From contig NZ_AP012332.1 in the NCBI RefSeq assembly GCF_001042655.1, forward strand, positions 372,001-436,000: a DNA stretch of 64,000 nucleotides. Reading direction: 5' to 3'. Of the stretch, positions 8,867 through 17,131 are shown piece after piece. This stretch comes from Gardnerella vaginalis ATCC 14018 = JCM 11026. GTDB taxonomy: Bacteria; Actinomycetota; Actinomycetes; Actinomycetales; Bifidobacteriaceae. Numbering within the stretch: the first letter of the stretch is position 1; each line of letters opens with the position of its first letter. A program made the translations under genes and the position numbers. The notes under the pieces are model-generated. The model ran no database searches. It saw nothing but the letters and a program-made list of their open reading frames with translations, and had not been told where the DNA came from.

Positions 8867-10279
8867 ATGCCAAATATGTTCGGAACAGATGGTGTTAGGG
8901 GATTAGCCAATCGAGATTTAACCGCGCAGCTTGCGTTGGATTTAGGAGATGCTGCAGTACGTGTTTTAGGTGAAGCAACGCATAGTAGCGAGTCGCATAA
9001 CGAAGATGCAGGGAAGAAAATGCATGCTCGACGCAGAGCGTTGGTTGGGCGAGATACTAGAGTTTCTGGAGACTTTTTAGCATCGGCTTTGGCTGCTGGA
9101 ATGAGTGCGGGCGGTTTTGATGTGATTGATGCTGGCATAATACCAACTCCTGGCGTGGCTTTTCTAACTTCTGTGCTCAATGTAGAAATGGGAGCTGTGA
9201 TCTCTGCTTCGCATAACCCAATGCCAGATAACGGCATTAAGTTCTTTGCACGCGGAGGCTTCAAACTTCCAGATAGCAAAGAAGACGAGATTGAGGCTGT
9301 TTTAGGCAAAGAATGGCAGCGTCCTACAGGCAGCGGCGTTGGACGAATCAGCCATGACACTATTACCGCAACAAACCTTTACATCGATCACCTCGTTTCT
9401 TCTGTTGCTCCATTAAACAGCGAAACATCAACACGTCCAAAACCTCTTTCGGGATTAAGAGTTGTGGCAGACTGCGCAAATGGTGCAACGTCTGTAGTAG
9501 CACCAGAAGCATTGCGCAGAGCAGGCGCAGAAGTAATAGTAATTAACGCTTCTCCAGATGGATACAATATTAACGACCACGCTGGTTCCACACATCCAGA
9601 ACAATTGCAAGCTATGGTTAAGGCGTCTAACGCCGATTTAGGAGTAGCTTTCGATGGTGATGCAGACCGTTGCCTAGCTGTAGACGAAAATGGAAACATG
9701 GTTAATGGCGACCAAATTATGGGCATTCTTGCGCGTTCTAAGAAAGCCGAAGGAAAGCTGAATCACAATACTCTTGTTGTTACAGTAATGAGCAATCTTG
9801 GATTAAAGCTTGCGCTAAAAGACATGGGTATTTCCACTGTTCAAACAAGCGTCGGAGACCGCTACGTTCTAGAAGAGATGCTTAGAGGCGATTATTCTCT
9901 TGGCGGTGAACAGTCGGGTCATGTGATTAATCGCGAGTTTGCAACCACGGGAGATGGCACACTTACAGCACTTACGCTGTGTCGCGAGGTTGTGCGCGAA
10001 GGCAAGAAGCTTTCGCAAATGGCTGCCGACTTCCCTCAGCTTCCGCAATGCTTAGTCAATGTGCCGAATGTAGATAAGATGGCAGCTAAAACTAATGCTG
10101 CTGTTCTTAAAGCGGTAGAAAAAGAAAGCGCGCTTTTGGGAGATACGGGGCGCGTTCTTCTTCGACCAAGCGGAACAGAACCACTTGTGCGCGTTATGTG
10201 TGAAGCTGCAACGCAAGAGCAAGCAGATGAGGTTTGTGCACGACTTGCGCAAGTTGTAACTGATAATCTTAAGCTGTAG
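8867..10279 (+). CDS. glmM: Phosphoglucosamine mutase
   Basis: Converts glucosamine-6-phosphate to glucosamine-1-phosphate, the entry step to UDP-GlcNAc and peptidoglycan. The 470-residue protein starts with the typical FGTDGVRG. The phosphoserine loop is ISASHNPMPDNG (active Ser near residue 115), the Mg loop is DGDADR (near 263), the sugar loop is GGEQSGH, and the phosphate-binding loop is RPSGTEPLVRVM. Full length for the family. The gene stands alone; its stop codon abuts repeat element A2. Confidence 0.97.
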   Translation: MPNMFGTDGVRGLANRDLTAQLALDLGDAAVRVLGEATHSSESHNEDAGKKMHARRRALVGRDTRVSGDFLASALAAGMSAGGFDVIDAGIIPTPGVAFLTSVLNVEMGAVISASHNPMPDNGIKFFARGGFKLPDSKEDEIEAVLGKEWQRPTGSGVGRISHDTITATNLYIDHLVSSVAPLNSETSTRPKPLSGLRVVADCANGATSVVAPEALRRAGAEVIVINASPDGYNINDHAGSTHPEQLQAMVKASNADLGVAFDGDADRCLAVDENGNMVNGDQIMGILARSKKAEGKLNHNTLVVTVMSNLGLKLALKDMGISTVQTSVGDRYVLEEMLRGDYSLGGEQSGHVINREFATTGDGTLTALTLCREVVREGKKLSQMAADFPQLPQCLVNVPNVDKMAAKTNAAVLKAVEKESALLGDTGRVLLRPSGTEPLVRVMCEAATQEQADEVCARLAQVVTDNLKL

Positions 10280-10423
10280 CGCGCGACGACCTACCTTTTC
10301 GCTTAGAGCGTAGCGCGAAAAGGTAATTCGGAGCGCTGAGCCGCTTAGATCAGAAGCACTGCTTCTGCGCGGCGAAGACGTGAGCGCGCTGTAACGCGCG
10401 AGCGATTTCCTGAGAATGTTGTT
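10280..10423 (+). repeat. Interspersed palindromic element A, copy A2
   Basis: Starts right after the glmM stop. First hairpin: arms CCTTTTCGC / GCGAAAAGG around TTAGAGCGTA. Then AATTCGGAGCGCTGAGCCGCTTAG, a second hairpin with arms GCAGAAGCA / TGCTTCTGC, then GCGGCGAAGACG, GCGCGCTGTAACGCGCGAGCG and GAGAATGTTGTT. The closest copy is A3 (20724). Arm sequences differ from A1/A4 but stay complementary. Confidence 0.85.
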
Positions 10424-10434
10424 AGACACGCCGT
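10424..10434 (+). promoter_or_regulatory. Recurrent intergenic motif RACACGCCGT (site 4 of 5)
   Basis: AGACACGCCGT lies about 150 bp upstream of def, immediately after element A2. Confidence 0.35.
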
Positions 10435-10580
10435 TTACAGCTACAAAAAACAGATAACCTTGATATACTAATCCTTTTGGTATTGTTGTTTGAGCGTATG
10501 TGATTTAGCAACAATAATCAAAGTTGGCTTTGTAAATTACTTTAGAAGTTTTGTAGAATTAGCCTTGGTAAAGGAGCCCT

Positions 10581-11234
10581 ATGTTTACGCATCACGCAAG
10601 TGTTGATACTAAGCTTAGCCGCGCGGTGGAGCGCCTTTTAGATTCCGCTACAGACGATGGCGTGCTATCTATAGTTCAAGCAGGAGAGCCTGTGTTAAGA
10701 CAACGAACAGTGGCTTACGATGGTCAGCTAACGCGTGCTACTCTTAATAAGCTTATTTCGCTTATGCACAGCACTATGTTAGATGCACCAGGAGTTGGCT
10801 TAGCTGCTCCGCAAATTGGTTTAGGTCTTGCAATTGCTGTTGTAGAAGACCATGTTCGAGACGATGCAGATGATCCTAGGGATATTGCAGAATTGCCATT
10901 TAGGGCGATCATAAATCCCCACTATGAACCAATTGGAACACAAACACGCAGTTTTTACGAAGGATGCTTGAGTGTTGCAGGATATCAGGCGGTTCGTCAG
11001 CGTTGGTTAGATATTCAAGCTACATGGCAAGATGAAGATGGTAAGCAGCATTCTGAACGTTTACATGGTTGGCCAGCGCGAATCTTCCAGCATGAAACAG
11101 ATCATTTACGCGGAGAGCTTTATATTGATCGTGCTGAGATGCGCTCGCTTTCTACAGATGAAAATCTTGAGGATTATTGGGCTGATGAGGCTGTTCCTGT
11201 AACTGCTGCTAGAACACTCGGTTTTGCGATTTAA
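10581..11234 (+). CDS. def: Peptide deformylase
   Basis: Removes the formyl group from the N-terminal Met of new proteins; a metalloenzyme. The three deformylase motifs are present: GVGLAAPQIGL (near residue 72), EGCLSV with the metal-binding Cys (near 133), and QHETDHLRG with the two His ligands and catalytic Glu (near 171). At 217 residues it is slightly long, with an N-terminal extension of about 30 residues, as in other actinobacterial forms. AAAGGAG lies 5 nt before ATG 10581. Convergent with glnA, sharing a terminator. Confidence 0.95.
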   Translation: MFTHHASVDTKLSRAVERLLDSATDDGVLSIVQAGEPVLRQRTVAYDGQLTRATLNKLISLMHSTMLDAPGVGLAAPQIGLGLAIAVVEDHVRDDADDPRDIAELPFRAIINPHYEPIGTQTRSFYEGCLSVAGYQAVRQRWLDIQATWQDEDGKQHSERLHGWPARIFQHETDHLRGELYIDRAEMRSLSTDENLEDYWADEAVPVTAARTLGFAI

Positions 11235-11257
11235 AATAAAAGACGAATGCAAAATAA

Positions 11258-11293
11258 AATCCCCCACAAGTTTTCTTGCGGGGGATTTTATTA
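11258..11293. terminator. Bidirectional terminator between def and glnA
   Basis: A-rich / AATCCCCC and GGGGGATT / T-rich hairpin with a perfect stem, flanked by A-run and T-run, so it can end both converging transcripts. Confidence 0.88.
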
Positions 11294-11303
11294 ATCACAA
11301 ATA

Positions 11304-12740
11304 TCAGATATGGAAGTAAAGCTCATACTCGAGTGGCGTTGGAGCCAAACGAGCCATATCCATCTCTTCATGCTTTAGATTAAGCCAAGTTTCAATCAAG
11401 TCGCTAGTAAACACATCTCCTTGCATAAGGAAGTCGTGATCTTCTTCCAAAGCTTGCAAAGCCTCACCAAGTGAAGAAGGAACTTGCTTAATGCCGTCAT
11501 GCTCTTCTGGAGGAAGCTCGTAGAGATCTTTATCAACAGGAGCAGGAGGCTCAATGTGGTTCATAATGCCGTCTAAGCCAGCCATAAGCTGAGCAGAGAA
11601 CGCTAAGAATGGATTGCAGGAAGGATCCGGAGCGCGGAACTCAATGCGCTTAGCAGAAGGAGCCTCTCCAGCAAGAGGAATACGAATAGCTGCAGAACGG
11701 TTACGAGCAGAGTAAACCAAGTTGACTGGGGCTTCGTATCCTGGAACAAGGCGGTGGTAAGAGTTAAGTGAAGGATTTGTAAAAGCGAGCACAGAAGACG
11801 CGTGCTTAATTAAGCCGCCAATGTACCAGCGCGCAATATCGGAAAGCTGAGCATAACCAGTTTCCGCATAGAACAATGGCTTACCATCCTTCCAAAGCGA
11901 CTGATGGCAGTGCATGCCAGTGCCGTTATCTCCAGCAATTGGCTTAGGCATAAATGTTGCAGCCTTACCAGCCAAAGCAGCAGTCTCGTGAACAACGTAC
12001 TTGTATTTCATTAAGTCGTCGCCAGCATGAACAAGCGTATTGTAACGGTAGTTGATTTCCTGCTGACCTGCGCCGCCAACCTCATGGTGAGAACGCTCAA
12101 GAATCAAGCCAACCTTTTGAAGGTTGTAAACCATGTCGTCGCGCAAGTCTTGATTATGATCAACAGGTGGAACAGGGAAGTAGCCGTGCTTTACGCGATT
12201 CTTAAAACCAATGTTGTTGCTGCCATCATCTTCAGTATCAATGCCAGAATTCCATGGAGCTTCGTTGGAATCCACCTCGTAGAAGGAGCGTTGCATGTCG
12301 TTTGCAAAACGCACCTTGTCAAAAATGAAGAACTCGGCTTCTGGAGCAAAGCTTGCGGTATCGGCAATGCCAGTTGCCTTTAAGTAGGCTTCGGCTTTAA
12401 TTGCCACTTGGCGAGGGTCCCTAGAATAAGGCTCGTCTGTTACAGGATCCACAATCGAAAAAGCAACATTCAAAGTCTTATGCTTGCGGAATGGGTCAAT
12501 GTATGCGGTGTCTACGTCTGGAATCAGCTTCATATCGGACTCGTTAATAGCTTGGAATCCTTGCATAGAAGAGCCGTCGAAAGCCATCCCATCTGTAAAA
12601 GCGCTGTTTAAGAACTCGCTTGCAGGCACAGTAAAATGCTGCTGAACGCCAATCAAATCGGTAAATCGAACTGATACGTATTCAATGCCTTCTTGCTTAA
12701 TCAAAGCTTCGGCATCTTCTTTAGTTTGTAAAGTGGTCAT
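11304..12740 (-). CDS. glnA: Glutamine synthetase, type I
   Basis: ATP-dependent synthesis of glutamine from glutamate and ammonia. The 478-residue subunit has the N-terminal beta-grasp domain ([20 protein letters not shown]), the active-site stretch FDGSSMQGF, the glutamate/metal region [15 protein letters not shown], and [14 protein letters not shown]. The adenylylation Tyr is present ([11 protein letters not shown]), so GlnE-type regulation is possible. A 494-codon reading starting at 12788 exists, but ATG 12740 is preferred: [11 protein letters not shown] is the usual beginning and AAAGGA lies 6 nt upstream. Monocistronic, divergent from the next gene. Confidence 0.96.
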   Translation of the reverse strand: MTTLQTKEDAEALIKQEGIEYVSVRFTDLIGVQQHFTVPASEFLNSAFTDGMAFDGSSMQGFQAINESDMKLIPDVDTAYIDPFRKHKTLNVAFSIVDPVTDEPYSRDPRQVAIKAEAYLKATGIADTASFAPEAEFFIFDKVRFANDMQRSFYEVDSNEAPWNSGIDTEDDGSNNIGFKNRVKHGYFPVPPVDHNQDLRDDMVYNLQKVGLILERSHHEVGGAGQQEINYRYNTLVHAGDDLMKYKYVVHETAALAGKAATFMPKPIAGDNGTGMHCHQSLWKDGKPLFYAETGYAQLSDIARWYIGGLIKHASSVLAFTNPSLNSYHRLVPGYEAPVNLVYSARNRSAAIRIPLAGEAPSAKRIEFRAPDPSCNPFLAFSAQLMAGLDGIMNHIEPPAPVDKDLYELPPEEHDGIKQVPSSLGEALQALEEDHDFLMQGDVFTSDLIETWLNLKHEEMDMARLAPTPLEYELYFHI

Positions 12741-12904
12741 GCACAATCCTTTCGTAAAAATCTCAGTAAATAGTTTAGATTGTTGCATAAGATTTTGGAT
12801 TTCAGCGACTCGACTATCTGGTTACGATTGTGTTACACGCTACTTATTTGTGTTTATATGCACAAAACATGCAAGCGGCTCGTGCTCCCACGTTATAAAG
12901 TACA

Positions 12905-14506
12905 ATGTATTTTATGAATAATAAAGAACAACATGAAGGCAGTATAGATAATCACAGCACAAGTGCAAAGCTTGATTTATCCGCGATTTTCCCAGCCAAA
13001 GGGGATGATAGGCGCCCGCCAGATTGGCTTAGCCGCGCGCTTATGTATGCTGTTATTGCAGCGTTCGTAGCGATTTTTGTATGGTTTGCTTGGGGAAATA
13101 TCGCCTTTATAGTCTTCGATGTTGTAGTATCCATTTTTATAGCGTTGGCAATTGAACCTCTTGTTGTGCGGCTCATAAAACACGGGTGGAGTAGAGCTTT
13201 TGCATCTTTGGCAAGCTTGTTTGGGCTGCTTGTAATAGTTATTTTGCTTCTTGTGCTTTTTGGTAATCTTTTTGTGCAACAAGCAGTTTCCATGGTTTTA
13301 GGTCTACCTGATTTATACAACCAGTTTGCCCATTTTGTACTAAATTCCACTGGTTTCAAAATGCCAAACATTGAGCAACTCGGCATGGAAATTCTTAAAC
13401 ACGTTCAAACCTCTTGGGTTGTAGATTTTGCTGGACAAGCAATTAATACAACGTGGGGATTATTGGCGGTTTTGCTTGATTTACTCACTATTCTTATGGT
13501 GACCTATTACATTTCTGCAGCTGGTCCTTCTATGCGCAGAAGTGTGTGTAGGCTGTTGAATCCTAAGTCTCAGAGGCGATTTTTATTTATCTGGTCCGTT
13601 GTACAGGAGCAGATATCAAGCTTCCTATTTTCGCGCACAATTTTGGCAGCTATTAACGCAACGGGTACTGCGATTTTCCTAATATTCATGAATGTTCCAT
13701 ATTGGCTTCCGCTTTCACTGTTTTGTGGAATCGTTTCGCAATTTGTTCCGACAATAGGAACATATTTAGGTGGAGCACTGCCAATTTTATTTGCGTGGGG
13801 ATCTAATGGTTTTGGATCAGCTATAGCAGTTTTGATTTTTGTGACAATTTATCAGCAGATTGAAAACATGGTGATTTCACCTAAGATTTCCGAAAAAACC
13901 ATGGACTTAAATCCTGCCGTAGCCTTTTTATCGGTGTTGATTATGGGTGCTGTGTTTGGTGCTCTCGGTGCATTCTTAGCACTTCCAGTAACCGCTAGTT
14001 TGCAGGCAATTCTCAAAGTTTGTACAAAACAATACAATCTAGTTTCTTCACCTTTAATGGACGATCCAAAGCCTAATCGTAAATCAATTATGGTTACGAG
14101 TGTTGAAACTATAAGAAACAGTTTTGTTAAACCTGTTAAAGATAGTGTGCTTAGAGTTATGAAAGGCTCTTCATCTCGAGTATCTATTAACGAAGACATT
14201 ATGTATTGGTATAAGCAAGCCTATAATTCTTCAGACGAAACTATTGAAAATGAAAATTCAGTTGACGATTCTGGGTATGTTGAAACTATGGCAATTTCAC
14301 GCGATATTTTAGACGCTGTAAATAAGGATATTGCTAAAAAGCGCGCAGAAAATTCAGATTCGGATAAGTCGCAAGCAACCGATCAAGATAAGGAAGAACT
14401 AAAGTCAAAAACAAATAAATTTGGTACAATTCCAAACGAAAATAAAAAAGAAAATAAAAAAGCAACAAACTCAAATAGTAATCCACGAAGTGGGTGGAAT
14501 AAATGA
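12905..14506 (+). CDS. AI-2E family transporter-like membrane protein
   Basis: A 533-residue polytopic protein of the AI-2E/PerM family. Paired hydrophobic segments lie near residues 45-95, a large soluble loop follows, then further helices around residues 220-375, including the family-typical VPYWLPLSLFCGIVSQFVPTIGTYLGG. The last 150 residues are hydrophilic, Lys/Asn/Ser-rich and probably disordered. Family roles vary (autoinducer export, Na+/H+ exchange), so no substrate is assigned. TATAAA at 12894-12899 puts the transcription start almost on ATG 12905, suggesting a leaderless mRNA; ATG 12914 is an alternative. The stop overlaps the next start by 4 bp (ATGA). Confidence 0.85.
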   Translation: MYFMNNKEQHEGSIDNHSTSAKLDLSAIFPAKGDDRRPPDWLSRALMYAVIAAFVAIFVWFAWGNIAFIVFDVVVSIFIALAIEPLVVRLIKHGWSRAFASLASLFGLLVIVILLLVLFGNLFVQQAVSMVLGLPDLYNQFAHFVLNSTGFKMPNIEQLGMEILKHVQTSWVVDFAGQAINTTWGLLAVLLDLLTILMVTYYISAAGPSMRRSVCRLLNPKSQRRFLFIWSVVQEQISSFLFSRTILAAINATGTAIFLIFMNVPYWLPLSLFCGIVSQFVPTIGTYLGGALPILFAWGSNGFGSAIAVLIFVTIYQQIENMVISPKISEKTMDLNPAVAFLSVLIMGAVFGALGAFLALPVTASLQAILKVCTKQYNLVSSPLMDDPKPNRKSIMVTSVETIRNSFVKPVKDSVLRVMKGSSSRVSINEDIMYWYKQAYNSSDETIENENSVDDSGYVETMAISRDILDAVNKDIAKKRAENSDSDKSQATDQDKEELKSKTNKFGTIPNENKKENKKATNSNSNPRSGWNK

Positions 14507-15729
14507 TTCTTTTGTCTATTTTCGACGTTTTAGTAATCATAATTGGCGTAAGTAGCGTTGTATATCAAGGTGTTTGCGCAGTCGCATCGCTTGTAGCAAA
14601 GCCTATTGTGTTTCCGCAAGCACCAATGGACAAGCATTACGCCGTTCTAATATCCGCGCGCAATGAGGAAGCTGTAATAGGAAACCTCATAAAATGCATA
14701 CAATCCCAAACTTACGATCAAAAATTAATCGACATTTGGCTAGTCGCCGACAATTGCACCGACAGCACGGCGCAAGTTGGAAGAGAGTACGGGTGCAATG
14801 TTATAGAGCGATTCGACAAGCAGCATATTGGCAAAGGCTACGCTTTAAGCTACCTGCTGGATCACATAATGGAGCTTGGAAAAGACAAAGATTACGACGC
14901 GTACTTTGTTTTCGATGCCGATAATAAGCTGGATTTGCACTATTTTGAAGAGATGAACAAAGGATTCCATGCAGGATACCAGATTCTAACAAGCTACCGA
15001 AACTCAGTGAATTTATCGGATAATTGGGTGTCTTCTGGGTCGGCATTGTGGTTTATACGCGAATCGCGATTTACCAACAATTCGCGCATGCTTTTTGGGT
15101 CTAGCTGCCATGCAGGCGGAACAGGATTCATGTTTTCGCGCGAAATCATGCACAGAAATCGCGGGTGGAAATTCCATCTGCTTACAGAAGACCTTGAGTT
15201 TACAATGGACTCGATTTTGCACGGCGACAAAGTGGGTTATTGCGGATCGGCGGTTCTCTACGACGAGCAGCCAGTATCGTTTAGGCAAAGCTGGAGACAG
15301 AGGTTGCGCTGGAGTAAAGGCTTCTTGCAAGTGTTCCGCTATTACGGAGCAGCTCTTATACGTCACGGAATCCGCGAACGCGATTTTTCGTCAGTTGACT
15401 TTACGCTTATGCTATGCCCGTTTATGGTGCTTGCGATTGTGCGACTCATACTCGGATTTATTTTTGCCGCGTTTGGATTCGTCACTTGGACAAGCCAGAT
15501 TGACTCGACGCTTAACTTTATAACCACTACTGTCACAAGCGTTTTAGGTATGATGGTGTTTGTTTCGCTTACCATTCTTGTAGAACACGATAAGCTTGGA
15601 GCCACTAACAAAGAGCTTTTTGCGTACGCACTAAGCTTCCCTATTTTTATGCTTTCGTACGTGCCGATTGCGTTCCAAGCTGTGTTCTCTAAGAGCGAGT
15701 GGAAGCCGATTCATCACACGGGTCGGTAA
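14503..15729 (+). CDS. Membrane glycosyltransferase, family 2
   Basis: A 408-residue GT2 enzyme. The N-terminal membrane segment is followed by the nucleotide-sugar fold: LISARNEEAVIGNLIKCIQSQ, the DNCTD loop, and the metal-binding FVFDADN. Acceptor and base motifs are TEDLEF and QRLRWSKG (the QxxRW motif of processive enzymes). The C-terminus carries three or four hydrophobic segments. This layout fits a transferase making or exporting a surface polysaccharide or glycolipid. The product is not predictable. ATGA overlap with the upstream membrane-protein gene implies co-translation. Arginine codons and GC content are somewhat richer here than in the neighbour, but no clear sign of transfer is seen. 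Confidence 0.88.
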   Translation: MILLSIFDVLVIIIGVSSVVYQGVCAVASLVAKPIVFPQAPMDKHYAVLISARNEEAVIGNLIKCIQSQTYDQKLIDIWLVADNCTDSTAQVGREYGCNVIERFDKQHIGKGYALSYLLDHIMELGKDKDYDAYFVFDADNKLDLHYFEEMNKGFHAGYQILTSYRNSVNLSDNWVSSGSALWFIRESRFTNNSRMLFGSSCHAGGTGFMFSREIMHRNRGWKFHLLTEDLEFTMDSILHGDKVGYCGSAVLYDEQPVSFRQSWRQRLRWSKGFLQVFRYYGAALIRHGIRERDFSSVDFTLMLCPFMVLAIVRLILGFIFAAFGFVTWTSQIDSTLNFITTTVTSVLGMMVFVSLTILVEHDKLGATNKELFAYALSFPIFMLSYVPIAFQAVFSKSEWKPIHHTGR

Positions 15730-15752
15730 ATCGGAGCGAGCGCGCGAAATTC
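15730..15752 (+). repeat. Fragment of element A (copy A6, deletion remnant)
   Basis: TCGGAGCGAGCGCGCGAAA directly after the glycosyltransferase stop joins the middle (TCGGAGCG) and tail (GCGCGAGCG-like) of element A, as if the interior was deleted. Element B follows 40 bp later, the same A-then-B order as at 2730-3037. Confidence 0.4.
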
Positions 15753-15791
15753 TCTGTTTGGTGTTGCGCTACTTCCTGTTTGGTGTGTAGG

Positions 15792-15972
15792 AGGGCTGGG
15801 TGTTTCTTGTCTCACAACGCTTCGCCTCTTACGTGTAGTTTGTTGTTGCGGTTGTTCCGATTTGGTTTTGATTTTGTTTTTTGGTTGAAGTTTGTTTGTA
15901 GTGGTTGATCATTTGGATTATTTGGTATCGGCTGCCGCTCTTATATTGTTCGACCAAGAATCACCCAGCCCT
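15792..15972 (+). repeat. Interspersed element B, copy B2 (181 bp, 18-bp terminal inverted repeats)
   Basis: Left end AGGGCTGGGTGTTTCTTG (15792-15809); right end CAAGAATCACCCAGCCCT (15955-15972). The complementarity extends outward through GTAGG / CCTAC. The interior (CTCACAACGCT, TTGTTGCGGTTGTTCCG, TATCGGCTGCCGCTC) matches B1. Downstream similarity to B1 runs to about 16030, then a roughly 95-bp stretch absent from B1 (16031-16125) forms its own inverted repeat, with arms near GATTCTCGATTTTTC and GAAAAATCTCGAATC. Confidence 0.75.
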
Positions 15973-16237
15973 CCTACGTACTTGAACAATTGCGTATTGC
16001 TTAATCACTGAGATTCTCGATTTTTCTTGCTGCTTCAGCGAATCACCATCAAAGATGCTGAGGTTCGCTTCATCCGCTGCGAAAAATCTCGAATCTCTAC
16101 CTAGCTCGGTGTAATTTATGCAATCTCGTAGTGCGTTCATACGCAATATATGAGATAATAGAAGCCTTGATGTAAACGTGCGATTGCGCAATAATGTGGC
16201 GCAATACGTGCGTTTATCTGTGTATTGCGAGGTTTTT

Positions 16238-17116
16238 ATGGTAGATTCTGTTCCTTCTGCAAATGCGTCTGGCAGTGTTCCAGTTTTTGGCGTAAACGCT
16301 TACGACGCTACTAATGAAGAAGTTCCAGCGGTTTCTATTCGCGGATTTGTTAAGACTTTTGGAAAAAAAGTTGCTGTAGATAATCTTTCTTTAGACATTC
16401 CAGCAGGCTCTTTCTACGGATTGGTAGGTCCGAACGGTGCTGGCAAAACCACTACGATTAAAATGCTTACGGGCTTGCTTATGCCAGATGCTGGCTCGGC
16501 TTCGATTTTTGGCAACGACGTTTGGAGCGACGTAAATAGCGCTAAGCGCTCAATCGGTTTAATGCCACAAGCAGATGAGATTTTTAAGACGATTACTGGT
16601 CTTCAGCTTTTAACTTACGCTGGCATGCTTCGCGATATGAGTCGCGCGGAATCCGTAAAGCGTGCAAACGACTTGCTTTCTGCTTTCGATTTAACAGAAG
16701 CTGCAAATACTATTGTTTCTGACTATTCAACTGGTATGACTAAGAAGATTTGCCTTGCAACAGCTATGATTCACAGCCCGCGCGTGCTTGTGCTCGATGA
16801 GCCTTTTGAGGCAGTGGATCCTGTTTCTAGCGCAAATTTGAAGGATATTCTCGCCGAGTATGTTTCTACTGGCGGTACGGTTATTATTTCTTCGCACGTT
16901 ATGGAATTGGTTGAAAAAATGTGCTCGCACGTGGCAATCATTAACGAAGGTCATGTTGCAGCTTCTGGCACTCTTGAAGAGGTGGCTCAGGGCAAAGATC
17001 TTGAAGATCGCTTTATGGAGCTTGTTGGCGGACGTCACGCTGCTGCACGCATCGACTGGCTTAATGGCGGTAAATCTGATAATGCTCCTGCATCTTCCAC
17101 CGATCTCAACGCTTAA
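16238..17116 (+). CDS. ABC transporter ATP-binding protein (ABC-2 type)
   Basis: A 292-residue ATPase with Walker A GPNGAGKTT (near residue 68), Q-loop GLMPQADEIF, a relaxed signature YSTGMTKK, Walker B VLVLDEPFEAVDP and H-loop ISSHVME. The YSxGM signature and C-terminal extension are typical of ABC-2 drug, lipid or antibiotic exporters. An upstream in-frame start at 16178 exists, but ATG 16238 is chosen because GCGAGG lies upstream and the family N-terminus fits. The permease follows 15 nt later, but it is interrupted by a stop codon. Element B2 lies in the upstream region. Confidence 0.9.
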   Translation: MVDSVPSANASGSVPVFGVNAYDATNEEVPAVSIRGFVKTFGKKVAVDNLSLDIPAGSFYGLVGPNGAGKTTTIKMLTGLLMPDAGSASIFGNDVWSDVNSAKRSIGLMPQADEIFKTITGLQLLTYAGMLRDMSRAESVKRANDLLSAFDLTEAANTIVSDYSTGMTKKICLATAMIHSPRVLVLDEPFEAVDPVSSANLKDILAEYVSTGGTVIISSHVMELVEKMCSHVAIINEGHVAASGTLEEVAQGKDLEDRFMELVGGRHAAARIDWLNGGKSDNAPASSTDLNA

Positions 17117-17131
17117 AAAAGGAGAGCCGTA

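Noticed and set aside
12741..12788. Upstream extension of glnA by 16 codons
   Set aside because: ATG 12740 has a good ribosome site and gives the usual glutamine synthetase N-terminus; the extension is unlike the family.
15792..15972. Known structured RNA (RNase P RNA, tmRNA, 6S or SRP RNA) for element B
   Set aside because: None of the conserved sequence blocks of those RNAs were recognised, and two near-identical copies argue against a single housekeeping RNA.
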